Source: Candidatus Rokuibacteriota bacterium (GTDB taxonomy: Bacteria; Methylomirabilota; Methylomirabilia; Rokubacteriales; CSP1-6). From it: a stretch of DNA of 8,336 nt. Below are positions 1-5,853 of the stretch, one piece after another (the first letter of the stretch is position 1; every line of letters begins with the position of its first letter). Position numbers and translations under genes: made by a program. The stretch lies in contig JACOVB010000394.1 in the NCBI GenBank assembly GCA_016177555.1, positions 1-8,336 of the forward strand, in the 5' to 3' direction. The notes under the pieces are model-generated. The model saw only the letters and a list, made by a program, of their open reading frames with translations. It was not told the DNA's origin and searched no databases.

Positions 1-234
1 GACATCCGAGGGGAGCATGTCGGAGGTGAACTGGATGCGCTGGAAGCCGCAGCCGATGGAGCGCGCCAGCGCCGCGCCGAGCGTCGTCTTGCCGACCCCC
101 GGCACGTCCTCGATGAGGAGATGGCCGCGCGCCAGCAGCCCCACCACCGCCAGGCGCACCACCTCGGGCTTGCCGACCAGGGCCCGGCCGACGCTCTCCT
201 CGAGGCAATGGATCTGGTCCAGGGCGCGCGACAT
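1..234 (-). CDS. MoxR-family AAA+ ATPase, N-terminal 78 residues (runs off left edge)
   Basis: MoxR ATPases are cytoplasmic AAA+ chaperone-like proteins, usually encoded next to DUF58 and von Willebrand factor A proteins and involved in maturing or activating partner complexes. The visible part has the family's opening helix region with [19 protein letters not shown] (about residues 20-38), then the Walker A stretch [13 protein letters not shown] (41-53, K49 and T50 binding nucleotide phosphate). It also has the MoxR hallmark [13 protein letters not shown] at 66-78. Walker B, sensor regions and the lid lie outside the window. The ATG at 234 gives the usual short N-terminus. A GTG further upstream in frame would add an unconserved extension. 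Only a weak purine run (AGAAGAG) precedes the ATG. It is separated from the catabolic train by about 400 nt and is probably the first gene of a different operon. Family assignment is firm; the partner proteins are unseen. Confidence 0.9.
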   Translation of the reverse strand, partial: MSRALDQIHCLEESVGRALVGKPEVVRLAVVGLLARGHLLIEDVPGVGKTTLGAALARSIGCGFQRIQFTSDMLPSDV

Positions 235-246
235 GGGCTCTTCTAT

Positions 247-268
247 AGTACAGCAGGAGTACAGCAGG
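247..268. repeat. Perfect 11-bp tandem repeat upstream of the moxR-type start
   Basis: AGTACAGCAGG occurs twice in a row without mismatch (247-257 and 258-268). It ends 12 nt before the moxR-type start codon on the minus strand. Read on the minus strand each unit is CCTGCTGTACT, and the inner copy runs into TACTAT, a partial match to a -10 box at 245-250. No convincing -35 box sits 16-18 nt further upstream. It may be an operator with two sites, a slippage-prone promoter spacer, or a chance duplication. Confidence 0.85.
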
Positions 269-448
269 CTCGCCCTCGGGGAGCCGTCAGCCCCTCCTCC
301 TGCGCCTGTGACTTGCACCCCGATCGATTACACGATGCAGGGCATGATCGCGGACACCGGGGAGATCCTCGCGATCCGGGACACGCCGCCGGGAAGCGGC
401 TGGGGGACCGTCCCGACGCCGGTGTTCTGACCGAGATGCCAGGGACCA
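269..448. other. Intergenic stretch with no recognised gene
   Basis: No reading frame on either strand here shows a recognisable family, and I see no intrinsic terminator with a U tract. The catabolic train on the minus strand should end in or before this stretch, and the moxR-type promoter should lie at its left end. A plus-strand frame across about 307-430 gives a protein-like peptide but has no supported start. Confidence 0.5.
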
Positions 449-610
449 CCTGACCGCGCCGAAGGCCACGCCGGCGGCGCGGAGTGTCTCCCGATAGAAC
501 TCCGAGACGCCGTCCAGGGAGGCGAGGTGGCGCTGGAGCTTCGCGGCCTGGATCGCCAGCACCTAAGATCAGGGGCGCCCCTCGATCTCGTCCCACAACT
601 GTCGTGCCAT
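449..610 (-). pseudogene. Phenylacetate-CoA-ligase-type (PaaK-like) gene remnant, two in-frame stops
   Basis: Reading starts at the ATG at 610 and gives MARQLWDEIEGRP, then TGA, one codon, TAG, and then in the same frame VLAIQAAKLQRHLASLDGVS followed by EFYRETLRAAGVAFGAVR. This matches the N-terminus of PaaK-type AMP-forming CoA ligases: an acidic WD-x-IE opening, the ALQ-x-x-x-L helix, the SPFYR-like segment and the AAGV turn. From memory of E. coli PaaK, the spacing between the IE and ALQ elements is the same, so the stops look like substitutions rather than a frameshift. Similarity ends near 449, and the AMP-binding motifs and the rest of a roughly 430-residue enzyme are missing. The ATG has a very good Shine-Dalgarno sequence and starts 31 nt after the SDR stop, so it was probably the last gene of the train and once supplied the CoA-activating step. 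The match is short, so the family is likely but not certain. Confidence 0.6.
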
Positions 611-614
611 GGCT

Positions 615-622
615 CTCCCTCC
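615..622 (-). promoter_or_regulatory. Shine-Dalgarno site of the broken ligase gene
   Basis: On the minus strand GGAGGGAG lies 4 nt before the ATG at 610. It is stronger than the site in front of the intact SDR gene, which supports the view that a real gene once started here. Confidence 0.6.
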
Positions 623-641
623 GGCGATCCCGCGCTCGGGC

Positions 642-1403
642 CTACGCGCCCGCCACCGTCGCCCCTCCGTCCACGGGCAACGCCACGCCCGTGATCCACT
701 TCGCCTCGTCGCTGGCCAGGAACATCGTTGCGTACGCGACATCGTCAGGTTCACCCAGGCCAAGCGGGTGGCTCCTCATGAGCGTCTCGTACCCGCCATG
801 CCCGCGAAGCGCGGCCACCCATTCGCGGTTGAGATCGGTCTCGACGAACGCCGGGCAGACGGCGTTGACGCGCACCCCTTGCCGCGCGTAGTCCAGGGCC
901 ATGCTGCGGGTCAGGAGCACCACGGCGGCCTTCGAGGCGCCGTAGGCCGCGCGATGACGGGCCGGCCGGAGGCCGGTGGTCGAGGCGATGTTGACGATGT
1001 TCCCGCGCGACTTGACGAGCGCGGGCATCGCGTACTTGCAGCAGAGGAAGACGCTGGTCAGGTTCCCGTCGAGCGTCGTTCGCCACTGCTCCTCGGTGCA
1101 CTCGGCCACCTTGGTTCGGGTCGGCAACACCCCGGCGTTGTTGACCAGGACGTCGAGGCGATCGAACGCCTGGAGGGTGGCCTCGACAAGCCGGCACACA
1201 TCGGCGGCCACCGTGACATCCGCGGGCACCGGGAGGGCGCGGCCCCCCGCCCGCTCGATCGCCTCCCCCACCGCGGTGATCGGGCCCGGGCGCCGGCCGT
1301 TCACCACGACGCTCGCCCCCTCCCGCGCGAACAGTGTCGCGATGCTTCGGCCGAGGCCGGTCCCCGCGCCGGTGACGATCGCCACCTTGTCCCGGAGACG
1401 CAT
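642..1403 (-). CDS. SDR family NAD(P)-dependent oxidoreductase
   Basis: A classical short-chain dehydrogenase of 253 residues, the usual length. It has the dinucleotide-binding TGAGTGLG (11-18), the ADV acidic loop (61-63), NNAG (88-91), and a full catalytic tetrad N114, S141, Y154 and K158 in YGASK. The C-terminal ITGVALPVDGG (237-247) is also present. Arginines after strand beta-2 (GRR, 36-38) suggest preference for NADP(H), which is an inference. Such enzymes interconvert hydroxyl and keto groups; in this setting a 3-hydroxyacyl-CoA or a ring alcohol is the natural guess. It starts 6 nt after the DUF35 stop with no clear Shine-Dalgarno sequence, so translation probably depends on coupling to the gene before it. 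It is the last intact gene of the train. The FabG label often given to such proteins would overstate what is known, as nothing here points to fatty acid synthesis. Confidence 0.92.
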   Translation of the reverse strand: MRLRDKVAIVTGAGTGLGRSIATLFAREGASVVVNGRRPGPITAVGEAIERAGGRALPVPADVTVAADVCRLVEATLQAFDRLDVLVNNAGVLPTRTKVAECTEEQWRTTLDGNLTSVFLCCKYAMPALVKSRGNIVNIASTTGLRPARHRAAYGASKAAVVLLTRSMALDYARQGVRVNAVCPAFVETDLNREWVAALRGHGGYETLMRSHPLGLGEPDDVAYATMFLASDEAKWITGVALPVDGGATVAGA

Positions 1404-1409
1404 CCGCGG

Positions 1410-1832
1410 TCAGCCGGCCTTCGCCGCGTCGGCGCGCCTGAAGCGCGGGAACGTGATCTCGGGGCTCACCCGATCGTAGACGATCTCCACCGGCTGGCCG
1501 ATCCTGACCGTCTCCGGGGCCGTCTCGACCAGCGCGCTGATCATCCTCGGCCCCTCGGCCAGCTCCACGAGGACCACGGTGTACGGGACGTCGTCCTTGA
1601 ACTCCGGCGACGGCGGCCGGTGCACGGTGCTGAAGCTGTAGATCGTGCCCCGGCCGCTCGCCGGGCGGTGCTCGAGGCTGGCGCTCAAGCAGCGCCCGCA
1701 CATGGCCCGCTGGTAGAACTGCACGTGGCCGCAGTCACGGCAGTGCTGGAGCAGGAGCTCGCCGCGGGCGAGCCCGGCCCAGTACGCCCGCGTGTCGTCG
1801 TCGATCCGCGGCAGCGGCTTCTGGCCACTCAT
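1410..1832 (-). CDS. DUF35 Zn-ribbon/OB-fold protein, partner of the thiolase-like protein
   Basis: A 140-residue protein with the two-part DUF35 design. An N-terminal helix (about 12-27) leads into a rubredoxin-like zinc ribbon with C31-x2-C34 and C45-x2-C48, followed by a C-terminal OB fold (about 57-128) containing GRGTIYSFSTVHR and PYTVVLVELAEGPRM. DUF35 proteins are not enzymes on their own. They bind thiolase-fold enzymes and help bind acyl-CoA, as in ChsH2 with the Ltp2 aldolase or in archaeal HMG-CoA synthase complexes. Here the domain stands alone, without the MaoC hydratase domain fused to it in ChsH2. Its ATG overlaps the stop of the thiolase-like gene by 4 nt (ATGA), which fits a 1:1 complex made by coupled translation. 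All four zinc cysteines are present. Family assignment is secure; the exact complex is inferred. Confidence 0.92.
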   Translation of the reverse strand: MSGQKPLPRIDDDTRAYWAGLARGELLLQHCRDCGHVQFYQRAMCGRCLSASLEHRPASGRGTIYSFSTVHRPPSPEFKDDVPYTVVLVELAEGPRMISALVETAPETVRIGQPVEIVYDRVSPEITFPRFRRADAAKAG

Positions 1833-3001
1833 CCGTTCGCCTCCGTGCCCAGGATGATCGTCGCGTTCGTCGCGAAGCCCCCGCCGAGGCTATGGCAGAG
1901 CGTCAGCTCGGCGCCGGCGACCTGGCGCTCTCCCGCCTCGCCCCGGAGCTGGCGCACCATCTCGACGATGTGGAAGAAGCCGCCCGGCAGCCCCGGGTGC
2001 GCGTAGGAGAGCATCCCACCGTGGGTGTTGATCGGGATCCGGCCGCCATGGGTGATCTGGCCGGCCTCCACGAACGGGCCGCCCTCCCCCTTCTTGCAGA
2101 AGCCCAGGTCCTCCAGCATCATGATGACGGTCCCGGTGAAGCAGTCGTAGATGCCGGCCACGTCGATGTCCCCGGGGCCGACGCCGGCCATCGCGTACGC
2201 CCGCCGGCTGGAGATGGCGGCGCCGGTAGTCGTGATCGACTCCGCGCAGAAGATGTGCTCCTGCGTATAGCTCTCGCCCCCGCCGAGCAGATAGACCGGC
2301 TTCTTCCGGAGATCCCTGGCCCGCTCCGCGGCCGTCAGCACGAACGCCGCCCCCCCGTCGCTCACGAGCGCGCAGTCGAGCATGTGGTAGGGCGTCGTGA
2401 TGGGCTTGGACGCGAGCACGTCCTCGACCGTGATCGGGGCCGTCATGTGCGCTCCCGGCTTCTTCAGGGCATGCCCGCGGGTGACGACGGCCACCCGGGC
2501 GAGCTGCTCGGGCGTCGTGCCGTACTCCGCCATGTGGCGCTGGGCGGTGAGCGCGAACGTCGTGGCCACGAGCAGACCGAACGGCGCCTCGTACTGGGGG
2601 TCGCGGCTCTCGATGAGCGCCTTGACCGCGAGGTCGCGCGTCAACCCTGACAGCATGTTGTCCCCGCAACAGACGACGACGGTGTCGGCAAGCCCGGCGT
2701 GGATCGCCGCGGCGGCCACGTTGACCGACGCGGCCGCGGTCGCGCCCGACACGTTCAGCGTGTTCGAGAAGGTCGGCTGGATGCCGAGGTACTCGCTGAC
2801 CGCGACGCTCATGCGGGGGAAGGGCGCCACGAAGCTCGGGGCGGTCACGAGGCCGTCCACCTGGGACTTGTCGATTCCGGCGTCCTCGAGCGCGAGCCGC
2901 GTCGCTTCCGCGTTGAACCAGAGGGCGCTCCGGCCCGGCACCTTGCCGACGGCAGTCTCGCCGACGCCAACAATCGCGACCTGGCCCTTGAAGCTTCGCA
3001 T
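1829..3001 (-). CDS. Thiolase-fold protein (SCP-x/Ltp2-like; probable aldolase or lyase)
   Basis: A 390-residue thiolase superfamily protein starting MRSFKGQVAIVGVGET at 3001; upstream in-frame codons belong to another frame of the dehydrogenase gene and are not used. Thiolase landmarks are LALEDAGIDKSQVDGLV (36-52), GLADTVVVCCGD (103-114), SDGGAAFVLT (214-223), NTHGGMLSYAHPG (325-337) and the C-terminal CHSLGGGFATNATIILG (369-385). The N-terminal nucleophilic cysteine of true thiolases is absent: that region reads NVSGATAAAS (83-92) and no cysteine occurs before residue 111. H335 and C369/H370 remain. This pattern, together with the adjoining DUF35 gene, matches the Ltp2 group, which performs retro-aldol cleavage using tyrosines. 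Y285 in IYDCFTG and Y333 are candidates, by inference. It begins 2 nt after the dehydrogenase stop and ends in an ATGA overlap with DUF35. A condensing acyltransferase role is less likely but not excluded. Confidence 0.9.
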   Translation of the reverse strand: MRSFKGQVAIVGVGETAVGKVPGRSALWFNAEATRLALEDAGIDKSQVDGLVTAPSFVAPFPRMSVAVSEYLGIQPTFSNTLNVSGATAAASVNVAAAAIHAGLADTVVVCCGDNMLSGLTRDLAVKALIESRDPQYEAPFGLLVATTFALTAQRHMAEYGTTPEQLARVAVVTRGHALKKPGAHMTAPITVEDVLASKPITTPYHMLDCALVSDGGAAFVLTAAERARDLRKKPVYLLGGGESYTQEHIFCAESITTTGAAISSRRAYAMAGVGPGDIDVAGIYDCFTGTVIMMLEDLGFCKKGEGGPFVEAGQITHGGRIPINTHGGMLSYAHPGLPGGFFHIVEMVRQLRGEAGERQVAGAELTLCHSLGGGFATNATIILGTEANG

Positions 3002-3003
3002 GG

Positions 3004-4149
3004 CTACAGCCCCAGGCTCTTGGCGATGATGCCGCGCTGGATCTGGCTCGTGCCTCCGCCGACCGTCGCCTGCTTGCCCTCTCGCCAGTACCGCTCCATA
3101 TCGTACTCGGGGAGCTGGGCGTATCCGCCCAGGATCTGCATGCCCTTGGTGGCGACATCGAGGAGCGTCTCGGACGCAAAGAGCTTGGCCATGGCCGCCT
3201 CCTTGGTGCAGGCGCGCCTCTGGCTCGCCAGGTACGCGACCCGGTACACCATGAGCGTCGCCGCATCGACCTGGGTCTGCATGTCCGCGAGCATGTGCTT
3301 GATCACCTGGAACTCGCCGATCGGGCGGCCGAACTGGTGTCGCTCCCTGGCGTACCGGAGCGCATCGGAGACGGCGGTCTGGGCGCAGCTCACGTAGCCC
3401 GCCGAGATCGCCAGCCGCTCGATCTCCAGGTGCTCGACCAGGTACCGCCAGCCCGCGTTCAGCTCCCCGAGGAGGTTCTCGCGCGGCACGCGCGCGTCCG
3501 TCAGGAAGATCTCGTTCGTGCCTGTTGCGCGGCGCGCCAGGGTCGGCAGGAGCCGCAACTCCAGTCCCGGGGTGTCGTTCGGGACGAGCAGGAGGCTGAT
3601 CCCCTTGTGCTTGGGCGCGTTCGGGTCGGTGCGGACCGCCATGCAGATGATGTTGTCCTTGGCGTGAGCGGCCGAGGCGAAGACCTTCTGGCCGTTGAGG
3701 ACGAAGTGGTCGTCCTGCAGCTCGGCGCGGCAGGTCAGACTGGCCACATCCGATCCGGCGTTCGGTTCCGTCATCGAGATGGAGAACCGGATCTTGCCCT
3801 CGATGAAGGCCGGCAGGTACCGCTTCTTCTGTTCGGGGGTGCCGTGGCGCACGATGTTCATGGCGGTGAAGGTGGACACCCCGAACGCGCTCGAGAGGTC
3901 CACGTGGTACTTGCCCATGGCGCCCATGAAGATGGCGTAGAACATGGCGTCGGCCCCCATCCCGCCATACTCCTCCGGGATCAGCAGGCCGAGCCATCCC
4001 TGCCGCGCGACTGTCTCGTACAGCTCGTAGGGGTAGTGCCGCTCCACGTCGCACCGCCGCGCATACTCGCGCCCCCCGCCCTCGGTGTCGATGAACCGGT
4101 GGACGGTGTCGTGCCACATCTGCTGTTCCTCGCTGAAATCGAATCGCAT
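3004..4149 (-). CDS. Acyl-CoA dehydrogenase
   Basis: A full-length FAD-dependent acyl-CoA dehydrogenase of 381 residues, forming a 2,3-double bond in an acyl-CoA and passing electrons to ETF. The N-terminal helical domain (1-120) has GLLIPEEYGGMGAD (54-67). The FAD-contacting beta domain holds SMTEPNAGSD (125-134) and LNGQKVFASAA (151-161). The C-terminal domain has RERHQFGRPIGEFQ (268-281), QILGGYAQLPEYDMERYWRE (338-357) and GGGTSQIQR (364-372). The catalytic glutamate of MCAD-type enzymes, just before the final GTSQ, is G365 here. A glutamate at E244 in LEIERLAISAG is in the place used by isovaleryl-CoA and long-chain dehydrogenases, so activity on a branched or bulky acyl chain is plausible. 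AGGAG lies 7 nt before the ATG. It follows the CoA-transferase beta gene by 18 nt and precedes the thiolase-like gene by 2 nt. Confidence 0.94.
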   Translation of the reverse strand: MRFDFSEEQQMWHDTVHRFIDTEGGGREYARRCDVERHYPYELYETVARQGWLGLLIPEEYGGMGADAMFYAIFMGAMGKYHVDLSSAFGVSTFTAMNIVRHGTPEQKKRYLPAFIEGKIRFSISMTEPNAGSDVASLTCRAELQDDHFVLNGQKVFASAAHAKDNIICMAVRTDPNAPKHKGISLLLVPNDTPGLELRLLPTLARRATGTNEIFLTDARVPRENLLGELNAGWRYLVEHLEIERLAISAGYVSCAQTAVSDALRYARERHQFGRPIGEFQVIKHMLADMQTQVDAATLMVYRVAYLASQRRACTKEAAMAKLFASETLLDVATKGMQILGGYAQLPEYDMERYWREGKQATVGGGTSQIQRGIIAKSLGL

Positions 4150-4156
4150 GTCATCG

Positions 4157-4161
4157 CTCCT
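4157..4161 (-). promoter_or_regulatory. Shine-Dalgarno site of the acyl-CoA dehydrogenase gene
   Basis: AGGAG on the minus strand, 7 nt before the ATG at 4149. It decides the start, since the frame has no other well-placed initiator before the conserved MRFDFSEEQ opening. Confidence 0.75.
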
Positions 4162-4167
4162 GTCCTG

Positions 4168-4947
4168 CTAGGACCTCAGCACGCCCTCGACGTCGACACG
4201 CTGCCGCAAGATCTCCATCTCGTCCGCACTCGGCGCCTCGGTCTCCGGGACGCGCGGGGCGATGATCGGCGCGAAACCGGTCCGCGCCAGCACCTCTTCG
4301 ACGGTGACGCCGGGGTGCACGCTCCTGAGACGCATGCGCTTGGTCTCCTCCTCGAAATCGAAGACACAGAGCGGGGTGATGCAGTACTTCGGGCCACCAC
4401 CGGGCAGGCCGAGCTTCGTGCGTGCGTCGGCGCCCCCACGGCCCCACCCGAATGCCGTGATGAAGTCACAGCGCTCCACCAGCACGCGCGGATCGTGGCT
4501 GTTCAGGTACAGGTGGTAGCGCTTCGTGTACGTCGTCATCGTCGTCGTGCCGATCGCACCCGGCCCCCGGAACCGCAGGCGCCGGTAGTCCGTGCCGACA
4601 CCGATCAGATTGGAGTTGCCGAACTGGTCGATCTGGATCCCGCCGACGAAGAACACGTCTGACATGAGCTTCGGCGAGTCGAACGTCTCGTGGTGCTGCA
4701 TGTACGACTCCGCCCAGCGCGCGGCGCGGAAGTCGCGATTGTACTTGAAGGGTTGCAGGACCGGCTCCTTCAGGAGGTTCGTCTGCGTCGCCGAGAGCCC
4801 GATGGTCATGTTCGGTCCGTGGTGCAGGTGGGCGAGCAGCACACCCGCGCGCGGCACGGGCAGGTTCGCGCCCACGACTACGTTCTCGCCATCCTGCAAG
4901 TCACGCGCGATGAACGCCGCGATGAGTTCCTTCGTCGTGTATGTCAT
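4168..4947 (-). CDS. Family I CoA-transferase-fold beta subunit (IpdB-like)
   Basis: A 259-residue beta subunit of the glutaconate/3-oxoacid CoA-transferase fold. Conserved parts are the N-terminal TKELIAAFIARDLQDG (5-20), HHGPNMTIG (42-50), VGGIQIDQFGNSN (101-113), FRGPGAIG (126-133) and RVLVERCDFITAFGW (154-168), followed by the C-terminal HPGVTVEEVLARTGF (211-225). In true CoA-transferases a glutamate follows the PNL motif and carries the CoA thioester. At that place the sequence reads TIGLSAT (48-54), with S52 where the glutamate would fall. Loss of this residue is a feature of IpdAB, which hydrolyses a ring of a steroid-derived CoA ester. So a hydrolase or C-C cleaving role is more likely than CoA transfer, by inference. 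It starts 9 nt after the alpha subunit stop, and the two should form a heterodimer or higher oligomer. Confidence 0.88.
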   Translation of the reverse strand: MTYTTKELIAAFIARDLQDGENVVVGANLPVPRAGVLLAHLHHGPNMTIGLSATQTNLLKEPVLQPFKYNRDFRAARWAESYMQHHETFDSPKLMSDVFFVGGIQIDQFGNSNLIGVGTDYRRLRFRGPGAIGTTTMTTYTKRYHLYLNSHDPRVLVERCDFITAFGWGRGGADARTKLGLPGGGPKYCITPLCVFDFEEETKRMRLRSVHPGVTVEEVLARTGFAPIIAPRVPETEAPSADEMEILRQRVDVEGVLRS

Positions 4948-4956
4948 GCTCCGTCC

Positions 4957-5853
4957 TCAGACCTCGTGGAGCGAGAGGATGCGGGGGAACCCAACGGTCT
5001 GGAGGTACTCCGCGTGGTTCGCCGGACCCAGGATGTAGCGGTCGAGGTACTCGGCGAATGGGCGCCGGTCCCCCTGGACCGCCGCCCGTGCCGCCCGGAG
5101 GTACTCGTTCAGGTGATCCTCGTCGTGGAGGTAGAAGCCCGGACTCTGGTACGGGTGGGACCCGTAGGGCGCCCGCACCACGGCGTCGACGTTCCAGACG
5201 GCCGTGGCCAGGGGATTCTTGCGGATCTCCTCGTTCGGGACGACGCGCTCGACGGTCACGATCGTCGTCACCGCCGCGCGATGGTGGGCCCGATCGCCCA
5301 TCCCGCTGCCGACGAACTGCACGTTCCCGTAGGCGTCGGCGACCGCGGCATGGATCAGCGCGACATCCGGCTGGAGCGGCGGCACGGCGACGAGCGGGCG
5401 CCCGGTGATCGGATCGTTGAAGAGCCGGAGGTCCGGATTCACCTCCGGAAGCGACGTGCCCAGTCCCGACAGCGTCGGCAGGAAGGGGAGCTTGAGGGCG
5501 GCGGCGCGCAGGGCGGTGTAGTAGATGCCCTCGTCGCACTCCCACACGTCGATCTCCCCGCGCTGCACCGCGGCCTGGTAGAAGGGCCCGATGGGCGCCA
5601 GCGCCTCGCCGCCGACGTACGGGGTGATCACCCGCCTCGCGCAGCCCGCGCCGACCAGGAGGTCCACCTCGAGGCCCGCGGAGGCGGCCCCGATCACCGT
5701 CAGGTTCTTCGTGCCTTGCTTGATGATCTGGCGGATGACGGCCATCGGGTGGCTCGACATGATGTGGCCGCCGATGACGATGGCCATGCCATCCGTCACC
5801 CGCGCGGCGGCCTGGATCTCGTCGACGATGCGACTCCTGCGCTCGCCGGTCAT
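4957..5853 (-). CDS. Family I CoA-transferase-fold alpha subunit (IpdA-like)
   Basis: A 298-residue alpha subunit partnering the beta gene that follows it. Family features are DGMAIVIGGHIMSSHPMAV (21-39), TVIGAASAGLEVDLLVGAG (52-70), IDVWECDEG (101-109), RAAALKLPFLPTLSGLGTSL (116-135) and PDVALIHAAVADAYGNVQFV (162-181). E105, in the segment where IpdA and glutaconate CoA-transferase alpha subunits carry conserved acidic residues, may act in catalysis here; this needs an alignment. I place the start at the ATG at 5853 because the family motif begins a few residues later and because this ATG overlaps the LLM gene stop by 4 nt (ATGA). An in-frame ATG at 5976 would add 41 unconserved residues that only reuse LLM coding sequence. 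Being coupled to the LLM gene suggests the two act in the same step or consecutive ones. Confidence 0.88.
   Translation of the reverse strand: MTGERRSRIVDEIQAAARVTDGMAIVIGGHIMSSHPMAVIRQIIKQGTKNLTVIGAASAGLEVDLLVGAGCARRVITPYVGGEALAPIGPFYQAAVQRGEIDVWECDEGIYYTALRAAALKLPFLPTLSGLGTSLPEVNPDLRLFNDPITGRPLVAVPPLQPDVALIHAAVADAYGNVQFVGSGMGDRAHHRAAVTTIVTVERVVPNEEIRKNPLATAVWNVDAVVRAPYGSHPYQSPGFYLHDEDHLNEYLRAARAAVQGDRRPFAEYLDRYILGPANHAEYLQTVGFPRILSLHEV

Noticed and set aside
307..430. Plus-strand frame giving a protein-like peptide (including MQGMIADTGEILAIRDT)
   Set aside because: There is no ribosome site at a suitable start, the frame upstream is antisense to the MoxR gene, and I recognise no family. 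High GC content makes long open frames common here.
1892..2650. Long open frames on the plus strand opposite the thiolase-like, dehydrogenase and CoA-transferase genes
   Set aside because: They are antisense shadows produced by GC-rich codon use, rich in R, G, A and H, with no domain pattern, while the minus strand carries full-length conserved families at the same places.
3002..4117. An unbroken frame running from within the dehydrogenase gene into the thiolase-like gene, suggesting a 762-residue fusion protein
   Set aside because: The first half is an out-of-frame reading of the dehydrogenase gene and is not protein-like. The thiolase-like protein starts properly at 3001, two nt after the dehydrogenase stop.
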